DNA of 64,000 bases from Cryptomeria japonica (lineage: Eukaryota > Streptophyta > Pinopsida > Cupressales > Cupressaceae). Shown here in pieces: positions 23,901-32,376 of the stretch. The translations under genes and the position numbers were made by a program. The stretch is from the NCBI RefSeq assembly GCF_030272615.1, contig NC_081415.1, positions 267,207,425 through 267,271,424 on the forward strand. Direction: 5' to 3'. Numbering within the stretch: the first letter of the stretch is position 1; the number at the start of each line of letters is the position of its first letter. The notes under the pieces are model-generated. The model ran no database searches and was not told the origin of the DNA. It saw only the letters and a program-made list of their open reading frames with translations.

Positions 23901-26900
23901 GTCCACCAACATATGAAGGAGGAGATATTTTAGGAAGTGCAATTGCATAGCATACAGCAAACTCCACCCATGCTTGTAAACATGACTTGCATGACATGTG
24001 ATGAAGTCTGCCCCTTCCAAAAGGATTGTCCTAACAGCAAGTAAACTCCGCCCCTGTTGGCATGAAGACACTCCAAGTATATCACAATGAACCAACTGAG
24101 ACTATCCGCATGAATCTAGAACCTTGGAGTCGACTTTCTGATCACACAGCCAGTCTGTTTAGCACATAGAAGATTTTGATCAAGAGAGAATAGGATATCT
24201 CAAGGTATTTATTCTGAGTTGCGCGTGCATAAAAAAAACACCAACTGAAATGGTACATCACCAAAAAGATCTCAAAATGTACTTAGGTACAGTGCAGTTC
24301 TCTTTTCATGGTTATGTCATTAATTTCATTTATTCCCCAGAATTCTATAGAGGCCTCAGATTTTAATCACAACTTTTTTAAATCGCTGAAAGGGCCCACA
24401 AAATATTTATAATTATTTACAGCCTTGTTACATATTGGCAACTTTGAGTTTGCTTTGGTCACGAGGTCAAAGTCAAAAGTACAAAATCTGAACAACACTA
24501 TAAGGTAAGTAAAACAAAATTCTCTTACGGGCTTCCAAAATGGGGTCTCATACACCAAACTAGTGTCTTGATTGGTAGTGACATAAAAGATTAATGTAAC
24601 ATTACATATTTGATATTTGTAATAAATCTCTTTTAATGTGCGGTGTAATGGTGTGGAGTCAATTTAATTTCATCAAGCTTCTTGACCCATACCATATCAC
24701 AATTTAAATCCTTTTCTGTGGACAGGAGTCAATAAGCATCAGATACTTAAATATCTAAAACTGATCCTAGCAAACAAATAGCCAATAGATATATGTGTTT
24801 ATGTGAGCTTCAGTCTGTGTATGATAAGAAATAGATTTTTTTTTTTAATTTCTATATGCTGCATGGAATGCAGCTATGGAAAGAGCTCTTGAGTAAGTTT
24901 GAAGTCAAAGAAATCGTCACAGTAATTCATTTTGAAAATTTATAAACCAATCTTATTTGTCACACAAGAAAACAGATAGATAATGAGCAAAAGAATTGTA
25001 ATTTCCATTGACATTTACCAATTATACCTGCCAATATATCCAAATTGCTACTTTGTGGGGCATCAACCATAAAAATATTTCTGGATTTACTATCAGTTGC
25101 TCCACCTTCTTTGCTTGTAGGGTTGCAGTGAAATAGTTACCAAATTCGGGGTGTTGTACCAAAATTGTCAATGCAAGACTACTTCCAGGAAGACTTGCAT
25201 GCATTTTCCAATTCCCAAGCATATCCTGCAAATGATAGATATGTAGTTCAGCTCAGCTCTTCACAAATCCAGTGACTAAAAGCATACTTGATGTTCAACA
25301 TTAGAAACTACTAGAATGCCTTGATAGAAATTACCATTTATTAAATGAAGATCCAAAAAATCTTAAAAAGTTTTAGAGATTAAGTTTAGAGATTTGAAAA
25401 CGATGCCACATGTAATTCTAACCAAAGATACAGAAGAGACATTCAAATTTGTGATCTTAATATTCAATGGATATGAAAATGGAGGAACCTGGCTTAGAAA
25501 AGCAAGATGGTCATGGAAGATGAGAACATGAGGATCTGTTTAATCAATAAGCCAAAGATAAGGACTTTTGAGCATGTCAATTTGCAAAATTTCTAGCATA
25601 AAATATGTTGTCCCAATTTTTGAATTTTCAAAAACTTGACAACCCCTACAAATTTTTGCTCAAAATGTGTCGTTTTTGTCTCTAAAGCATGTTTTAAGAG
25701 GTGCAAAATGAAAAAAATATTGCTCAAATAATCAGATCACTTTATTCAATTGTAGAGCCATTTAAATAAATGATTACAAACGGTGATGTTTCTAAAAAAG
25801 AAACAACCGCTCCTAAAAAATAGAAAACTAAATAAAACAAAAAATACTCTAATGACCATTAAAAGACTAATTAAATAATAATTAAATATTCTAATACCCT
25901 CCCTTAGTCGTCATTCTATCTACTAACTACCCTACAGAAGACACTACAGGTCTTTTGATCACAAACGGAAAGAACACTTTGTTGCAGCAGACACCCTCCT
26001 AAGATCTGCAAAGTGTTTATGATCAAGAATACCAGAATCCATCCAACTTGAGGTTGGGCAACCAACCTGAAACCACGATTTTGAGGAAAAATCGGCAAAC
26101 CCTCCAAAACTGAAAAATCATCATTTTTTGTGGAAAAAAATGGTAAAAACCCTAAACAGGACCAAAAACCCTAAAACGAACAAAACCCTGAATAGTTGCG
26201 CGGCAAGACCCAAAACATCACGCAGTAAAACATCAAATATCACACGGTAAACATCAAACATTACGCGGTAGAACACCAAACATCACATTGCAAAACACAA
26301 GACATCACGCGGTAGAACCTGATTTTTGAGGAAAAAATCAAGCAAAACCCTCCCATGCTTTTTAATGGCGAAAAAATCAGAAAACCCACAGACAAGTTTT
26401 CAAGAAAAAATCGTGAAAACCCTAAGACCTGTAGGACGAGAGGTCTGGCCCAAATCAATCCGATCAAGGCAATGATATTCAAATATCATCATTAGGCATT
26501 GTTGCCAAGTGTTGTTGCGGTTGTTGAACTTTTGATTGTGTTCCAACATGATGTTGGGCAAAGTTGCCATCACAGAAACCAAGGTTGAACAAGGCCAAAC
26601 TAGTGAAGGCACAAGACAAAATCAGCTGCACAAAGAATCGGAAACCCTAGAACAGAATTCGAGGCACAAATTAATGTGCAAATTGTTGAGAAACCAAAAA
26701 AAAATTCCTACAACCCCTACGTCACAAAAAAAATAATTAGGAACAAAAAATGGCACAGCTCCCGAGGCACAAATCTAGGCATGGAACCCAAGATGAAAAT
26801 CTGGCATGGAACCCAAGGTTCAAAATTCTGGAAAAAAACAGAAAAAATTTCTGCAATGTTGAAATATGTATATATTTTTTTCTGAAAAAAATCAGAAAAA

Positions 26901-29900
26901 AAACAATTATCTGCAAAAATAATATCTGATTTTTCAAAAAAAAGCATAAATGAACATGATTTTTTTTTGTTAAAAAAAACTTGTTGAAGCCCTAACCACA
27001 CAAAAATATTTGTGCCCTAGCCGGCACAAGTGGCCCCCAAAAAAACACAGAAAATGTCCGCTGCCGCCAAAAAACGAAGCCCGAGCTGTAAATCACGAAA
27101 AAAAATTGCGTCATGTGTCAAAATTTCACCCAAAAAATCACATCGCTTTTGCAGATCGTGTCACATGTGCCTTTGTTGATAAAAGATGCGAAAATCGCTA
27201 TAGAAAATGCAAACTGTGGGTAGAAAACCACGTCGAACGAAAAAACGTGAAAGAAAAAATCGCGAAAAATAAACCCTCAGACATTGCCATGAAGATCTGC
27301 CAAAGAAAATTGCAAAACCTGTCAAAACCCAGAACAAATCGCGAAAATGCCGCCGCATAATCCAAAAACCCTGCGCGGAAAGAGCAAAGACCAAAATAGA
27401 AGGCGCAAAAAAAAACGCAGGTAGATGCAAAAAACAATCTCCAAAACCCACAATTTTCACAAAAGAACCTTCATGAACCTACTAAAATCGTGTTTGTAAT
27501 TAAAAAGCACGCAGTGCCCAGAGAAAAACCCACGAACCAGCAAATCCGCACTCTCACAAACAAGCATGAAAAGAATTTTCAGAATCTTCAGAAACCCTTC
27601 TACCCACGACCTCCAAATCGCCTAGTAGCCAATAAGATTTTTTTCATAAAAAAAAAAATTCTGGAAAAATTCGCCAAACTCTAAAAAATCCCATCGACCC
27701 GCTCTGATACCATGAAAAATTATTGCTCAAATAATCATATCACTTTATTCAATTGTAGAGTCATTTAAATAGATGATTACAAACGGTGATATTTCTAAAA
27801 AAGAAACAACTGCTCCTAAAATATAGAAGCCAAAAATAGAAAGCTAAATAAAGCAAAAATACTCTAATAACCATTAAAATACTAATCAAATAATAATTAA
27901 ATATTCTAATACAAAACTCACATTTGCTAATGTCCAATCTTCAGGGAGTGTATTTGTCATTGGTGTCCAAGTTTTGGTTAGTTTTAGCCTTCATTTTCCT
28001 AGTTTTCTATGCAATTTCGGGTTTCAGATCAGTCACTGAAAGTAGGAAATTTTTGTAGTCATTGCAAGTTAACTTTACTTGCAGTCGGGTTTCTAAACCC
28101 CTATTACAAGTTAGTTTGTTTTTATAAAGTATATTTTACTTGCGGTCGGGTTTTTAGGACCCGATTACAAGTTCACTTTATAAAAGAAAAGAGACACTTT
28201 GGTCACTTGCAGTTGGGTTTACTTTGGTCACTTGCAATTGGGTTCTAGAAACCCAACTGCAAGTATGTTGGGGTTATTTTAGTGTTCCACGGGGAGAAGT
28301 CCCCCCCCTTTTTGGCCGCGACGGGGGGACGGCGACGCGACGTCCCCCGCCGTCCCGCTGCCACCCAAGCACCATTGGAGACAGGGAAACGTCTCCGTGT
28401 CTCCCAAAGAGATGTGGAGACGTCTCCATGTCTCCTTGGGAGACGTCCGTGCGTCTCCCTATCCTTCGAGAGACGTGCTGACGTCTCTCGTGGGATGGGG
28501 ACGTCTCCATGTCTCCTTGGGAGACGTCCGTGCGTCTCCCTATCCTTCGAGAGACGTGCTGACGTCTCTCGTGGGATGGGGAGACGCCCAGATGTCTCCT
28601 GTCGCCCCCACGTATATGCAATGTTTAAAATTAAAATTTTAAAAAAAATTTAAAAATTGACTTTTGGGGGGGTTAAGGGGTAACCCTAATTGGACGTGAG
28701 CCAATAGAAAAGTAACACCCGATGCCTTATAAAATAATAAAAGTATTTTTGGCCTCGTGGGGCGCTACCCCTAAACCCCCGTCGAAAAATATAGGGGGAA
28801 ACCACACTGATGGAAGTAGGGAAAATTTAACCTTCGAATCTAATTAGGCTCCATATAACAATATAATTAGCATTGAAGAAATCTTGGTATTTAGATTTAG
28901 TATTTCAAATTCTGTATAGTTTCATTTGAAATGTAATTCTTATACTATTATACTGTCATACATCTTTTCAAAACTAGTTTTTCAAGTACTATATGTATAT
29001 GTATATGTATAACTATATCAGCACCACCACCCCGCCACCCCCCACCCCCCCTCGCCGTCCCCAAACTTAGGCCCTTGGTCCCCCCATCCCGGAAACCCGT
29101 CCCCCCATCCCCAACACCGGTGGAACACTGGGTTATTTCCTTTTGCAAAGTTTAAATAACTTGTAATCGGGTCTCTAGAACCCGATTGCAAGCCCTTCAT
29201 GTTCCACCATTGGCATTGCAATCAAGCCTTGTACGTTTTGCATCATGACCTTCCCATTCATTGGTTTACATGCATGAACTTGTTTATTTTGCAAAGTATT
29301 AACACTTGTAATCGGGCCCTTGAGACCCGGTTACAAGCTTTATTCGCCAAGTGCAATGTGTTCTTACTTGTAATTGGGCTTTGAGGACTCGATTACAAGT
29401 GTTCATTATTATCTCTTCCTCATCTTTTGCCTTTAATTTTTGGGTTTCATGAGTACAATTGCATGTTCATACTTAAACACATAGCTGTGTTCACTTGTAA
29501 TCGGATTTCATAGACCCGATTCCAATTGATTTCAAAACTTTCATAATGCTGTTCACTTGCACATAATCTCCCAAAATCTGCTCTTCAAAGGCAAATTATC
29601 AAGTTTTTTTCCATTTGTTTGTAAGTACCTCTTACTTGCAATCGAGTCTTCAAGACCCGATTACAAGTGGAAGTGTTAAAGTTTTCCCTACATTGCACTC
29701 GCATTTAGTCCTCCAAAACCCGAAATTGGTCCAAAATGCACTCAAAAACACTTAAAAATGAGCCTCTAGGATCCAATTACAAGTGCAAACTTGTATTTTC
29801 CCATTACACATCTGAAGTTGCATGTTCGTTCTCCACAATTGAAAGTCAATGCTCTTGTTTTTCCACACATGTAATGCAGTCCTCAAAACCCGAAATTCAC

Positions 29901-32376
29901 TTGTGAGCCCATTTTTGCATCAATTTATCCCTTCCCTTGTCAGTCTTGTTTGCACACACGATCTATCAAACCAACAAATCAAGGCATGGGCATTGTTTTA
30001 TAACAATTTCATCTTGAATAAGATGTTATGGGTTCTTCATCAATGAACAAAAGAAGAAGAGATACAACAGTAACTCATGGGACAGCACAAGGGTCAATAA
30101 TCCTCATGAAGTCATCTGTAAATAGAAGACATCCAATAACAAAGTAAATCAAGCATGGAGAAAGAACACAATGAAGAGAAGAATTTCCCTCTTGAAGAAA
30201 TGGTACTACCCCAAGCATGTGATAAGGTTGAAGTTCGCTGGCTAAGGACACAAAGACTATCATGGGTGCAATTTCTTGTTCCGGTTCAAGACACCATTCC
30301 CAAACCTGAGTACTTCAATCACAGAGTGTTTTATAATAGCATGGAGATCAAACAAAGGATGATGTAGATAGAGTCCCGTCTCTGGACACTTAGTTTCAAT
30401 TATACATTTGTAGTTTCATTTTGACAAATTACATGTAATGTCCGAAATTGTAATTGCAGGAGATCATATCACTTGCATTCTTGTAACCTGTAATTGCATG
30501 TAAACAAATTACAAGTTGAAATTCAATAGGACTGTGATTTGAGTAAGTCATAGTTAGTTAGTTAGTTGTGGAATAAGTCTCGGTTAGACTTCTCCCACAT
30601 TTTGCTCTCAACCCCTCTCGTATATATAAACGAGGGTGCTCTTTGTAATGAGGATCTTTTGGCAATGCAACAAAATTATGTTAGTCTGTGTGTGCACTCT
30701 AAGATTTTGAGCTTATATGTAAATCAAATTGCTTTCGATAAAAGAGGCAAGTTGTGTTGAGACTTTGTGCCAATTCAAGTTGTTATGTGATGACATTATC
30801 TGGAATTGATTGTGATTTTTGTTCTATTGTTCAAGAGGGATTTAAATTCAATCTTGCTGACTTTGAGCTACTAATTGTATTTAGAGTTATAGGTTTGACT
30901 TTCAGACTTGGTCTTGCAGACTTTGAGCAGATTATCACGTTTGAAGCTAGTGTAGAAAGCTCAAGTAAAGAGATAACTTGTAGACTTTGTGCTGCTTTTA
31001 TTTTTTTAAGACTTATGTATGTAAGGTGGAGTGAATCATATAGACAGACTTTGAGCTGTTGTGTGTTGTACACTGTTATCATTTTGAGAAGGTTGATAGG
31101 ACAATAGGAGTCTTGAAGACTTTGTGCTTTCATTTATATTTCCCATCCTGCGGTAGCGACAAAAGTCTTTGTGCTTTCATGGAAACTTTGCTTCCCTTTA
31201 TGTTATAAAAATCCTACAAAAAGTTTCATTTCTGTATTTACCATTGTTGTTGTCACTTCTTTTCTGAAATAAGAGAAAGAATATCATTTGTTCTAAAGAA
31301 AGAGAATAAGATGTTATCCCACCCAAATTAGATTAGTGTTAGTAGTAGTAGAGAGGGAGCCTTCCCTAAATTAGGAGAGTTTTATACTCTCACATTGTGG
31401 CTGAAACCACAATTTTGTACGTCTTCTCAGGGGTACAAAATTTTCAACCAACAAAATAGAGATGGTTGTCCTAAATAGCTTACATTGGATATATGTTTTT
31501 TAATTCTTACTGATACAACGTCTTAACCTGCAATTTGTAAACCAAAAGGTATGGTATGATGATGTTCAGAAAATGTGTTTGAAGAAATAGCTATAGTGTA
31601 TAGCTGGGCCTATATTAAATTATGGATTTGTTTGGACTATAATATCATGCAAAGCTGGGTGGAGCTTGGAGGGAGGTGATAAGATATGGAGAGGGGCTAC
31701 AAGGAGGAAGTCAGATATCTCTCATTGAAAGGCTTATTCAGCATAAAAAGGATATGGAGGACAATGCAAATATAATGGGCAGAAAATCCTTGTTAGTTTT
31801 AAAGGCAGTATTATGGTAATTGAGATACTGCCATGATCAAAAGGGGTGACCTGATGTGGTAAGCCATTGGATATTTCATGCTGGAAGGCTGAGTTCAAGG
31901 CCCCAAGAGACATGTTACATGATTGAATGTACAAATGTTGAATAATAGATTGGGAAAACTATCACACCCAATTCTAGGTGAATTTAATAAAAGAGATAAC
32001 CCTCAATCATGGCTTCTACACTGAAGGAAACCCCACAAGGATAATTTACCAACCAAAAAAATTGAGAGACCGCTATGGTATTGGGCAAAATTGCGTTTAA
32101 GAAAGCATATACTTGCCAAGAAATGAATTAGTTCATAATTTTTGGAAATAAATGACTTAAACTAACAGATTATCAACAGTATACATGTGAACAGGAAAGC
32201 AATTGAACTTAATCAGCATATTACAAATCAGCAAAAACCTTAAACAACACACAAGAAGCAGCTGATTAAATGAATAAACTTACCATAAAAGGACTAACAT
32301 GCAAAGGTTTTGCAACCAAGTCCGAATTTGGATCAAAAACAAATGAGACTCTCTCTCCCCAAGGTGTATTTGTTAC
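20700..32376 (-). CDS. DUF1365-domain protein gene (C-terminal exons; spliced, 5' part not found)
   Basis: Three minus-strand exons join in phase 0 to encode 180 residues plus stop: 32376-32284, 25225-25028 and 20951-20700. The spliced reading is VTNTPWGER...PLHVSPFM, then DMLGNWKMHASLPG...PHKVAIWIYWQ, then ALQLWWKGVPFVSHPKY and a Cys/His-rich tail ending RDARWPWS. This is the conserved end of plant DUF1365 proteins, a family of unknown biochemical role; bacterial DUF1365 genes often neighbour cyclopropane-fatty-acid synthase genes. Exon sequences have no stops or frameshifts and all splice sites are GT-AG, so the gene may well be active. Introns are 7,058 and 4,076 bp, mostly inserted elements. 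The N-terminal exons should lie at higher coordinates; none was seen between 32377 and 35928, so they may lie beyond the LINE-based block. Confidence 0.85.
22488..22683. repeat. Tandem duplication of about 97 bp in an intron
   Basis: Two adjacent copies share ATTAGGTAAAATTG or ATTAGGTACAATTG and GGGTTGATTTTCCCA with scattered differences. There is no coding sense. Confidence 0.65.
23364..24245 (+). mobile_element. Element A, solo-LTR-like, 0.88 kb
   Basis: Starts TGTTGTGACC, followed by the conserved CACACATCACCCC and the near-palindrome CCCCGTTGCAAATGGGG. It ends near GTGCATAAAAAAAACACCAAC, which matches the ends of elements B to E. Its interior (a run with TTTTTAGAAAG and a CGATCCCC block) closely matches the first part of element D, so A is a short relative of D. 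The left flank is GGCTG; a matching right copy is not clear. It lies inside the DUF1365 intron, antisense to the gene. Confidence 0.65.
25028..25225 (-). CDS. DUF1365 gene, middle exon
   Basis: 66 codons, phase 0 at both ends, acceptor TCATTTGCAG and donor GTATAATTGG. It encodes DMLGNWKMHASLPGSSLALT, then FGNYFTATLQAKKVEQ and PHKVAIWIYWQ, the core of the DUF1365 domain. Confidence 0.9.
25709..25896 (-). repeat. Downstream LTR of element H
   Basis: 188 bp. On the minus strand it runs from TATTAGAATATT to ...TTTTTTTCA. The canonical 5' TG is TA in both copies. Confidence 0.85.
26200..26310. repeat. Short tandem repeats (ATCACGCGGTAAAACATCAA type)
   Basis: About five diverged copies of a 20-24-bp unit containing CACGCGGTA or a variant, inside element H. 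Confidence 0.7.
26400..26612 (-). pseudogene. Copia-like gag start fragment in element H
   Basis: A minus-strand ORF with MLEHNQKFNNRNNTWQQCLM followed by MIFEYHCLDRIDLG. This resembles the N-terminal gag segment of plant Copia elements (K-F-x-G-x-N-x-x-x-W pattern, then a FEY segment). It is truncated soon after and nothing downstream continues the polyprotein. The family assignment is by pattern only. Confidence 0.45.
27701..27712 (-). other. tRNA-Met primer-binding site of element H
   Basis: Minus-strand TGGTATCAGAGC directly after the upstream LTR, complementary to the 3' end of initiator tRNA-Met. Confidence 0.9.
27713..27911 (-). repeat. Upstream LTR of element H
   Basis: 199 bp. It matches 25709-25896 apart from a few substitutions and an 11-bp length difference. 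Confidence 0.85.
28280..29130. mobile_element. hAT-like non-autonomous element
   Basis: The termini TAGTGTTCCACGGG and, reverse complemented, CAGTGTTCCACCGG form an inverted repeat. The 8-bp flanks GGTTATTT (28272-28279 and 29131-29138) are identical, the size typical of hAT elements. The body is GC-rich at both ends and AT-rich in the middle, and has no transposase. It contains many GAGACGTCTC-type palindromes and a TATATG run near 28990. Confidence 0.85.
28420..28585. repeat. Tandem duplication of about 80 bp with GAGACGTCTC palindromes
   Basis: Two near-identical adjacent copies of a unit running from GACGTCTCCATGTCTCC to GTCTCTCGTGGGATG. ORFs across it on both strands (28274-28653) are simple products of the repeat and are not annotated as genes. 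Confidence 0.8.
30155..30367 (+). CDS. Small ORF in element G, unknown function
   Basis: A 70-codon ORF starting MEKEHNEEKNFPLEEM and continuing CDKVEVRWLRTQ. It ends 250 bp upstream of the TATA box. Its place between the hairpin array and the promoter matches that of the large ORF in elements B and D, but I see no sequence similarity. It is charged, with no signal peptide or membrane segment. It could be the remnant of a longer ORF. Confidence 0.3.
   Translation: MEKEHNEEKNFPLEEMVLPQACDKVEVRWLRTQRLSWVQFLVPVQDTIPKPEYFNHRVFYNSMEIKQRMM
30621..30630 (+). promoter_or_regulatory. TATA box of element G
   Basis: TATATATAAA flanked by CCCTCTCG and CGAGGG, which are inverted partners. It lies about 0.8 kb before the element end, the position expected for an LTR promoter. 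Confidence 0.6.
31454..32283 (-). other. DUF1365 intron, remaining part
   Basis: Unannotated intron sequence between element G and the donor GTAAGTTTATTC at 32283 (minus). I see no gene or repeat structure in it. Confidence 0.5.
32284..32376 (-). CDS. DUF1365 gene, first exon seen
   Basis: 31 codons, phase 0, acceptor CGTTATGGCAG and donor GTAAGTTT. It encodes VTNTPWGERVSFVFDPNSDL then VAKPLHVSPFM, the most conserved DUF1365 motif block. Confidence 0.9.

Larger units (their letters stand above)
20952..25027 (-). other. DUF1365 intron (4.1 kb)
   Basis: The donor is GTATAATTGG at 25027 on the minus strand and the acceptor CAG ends at 20952. It contains a small tandem duplication (22488-22683) and one LTR-like element (23364-24245). 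Other ORFs inside (for example 21911-22207, 24367-24558) show no protein-family pattern. Confidence 0.7.
25709..27911 (-). mobile_element. Element H: non-autonomous LTR retrotransposon
   Basis: LTRs at 25709-25896 (188 bp) and 27713-27911 (199 bp) share the blocks TGCTCAAATAATC and TCACTTTATTCAATTGTAGAG. On the minus strand the upstream LTR is followed by TGGTATCAGAGC (27712-27701), an exact initiator tRNA-Met primer site, and the downstream LTR is preceded by the polypurine tract ACTAAGGGAGGG (25908-25897). Target duplication CAAAA occurs at 25704-25708 and 27912-27916. The 1.8-kb interior holds a gag-start fragment but no enzyme domain. Confidence 0.92.
28077..29785 (+). repeat. Hairpin array of element G
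   Basis: At least eight imperfect inverted repeats of about 35 bp: 28077-28112, 28138-28172, 28230-28264, 29159-29192, 29304-29338, 29366-29400, 29493-29528 and 29634-29668, plus a half-decayed copy near 29760. Typical arms are ACTTGTAATCGGGT and ACCCGATTACAAGT with a short CT/AG-rich loop. One copy (28230) has TTGGGT paired with ACCCAA in place of TCGGGT and ACCCGA. The array is split by a hAT-like insertion at 28280-29130. Confidence 0.88.
25606..31453 (+). mobile_element. Element G: large LTR-like element with hairpin array
   Basis: Starts TGTTGTCCCA and ends CAACCAACA, with identical 5-bp flanks AAATA at 25601-25605 and 31454-31458. Two later insertions sit inside it (25709-27911 and 28280-29130). 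Without them and their duplications it is about 2.8 kb. Content in order: short unique sequence, an array of at least eight hairpins, a 70-codon ORF, a TATA box at 30621, a downstream leader-like region, and a terminal hairpin (AATTTTGTAC / GTACAAAATT). No internal LTR copy exists, so it behaves as a solo LTR. It lies in the 7-kb intron of the DUF1365 gene. Confidence 0.8.

Noticed and set aside
28274-28653. Overlapping ORFs of 81-123 codons on both strands in a GC-rich stretch.
   Set aside because: They are by-products of the GAGACGTCTC palindromes and the 80-bp duplication in the hAT-like element.
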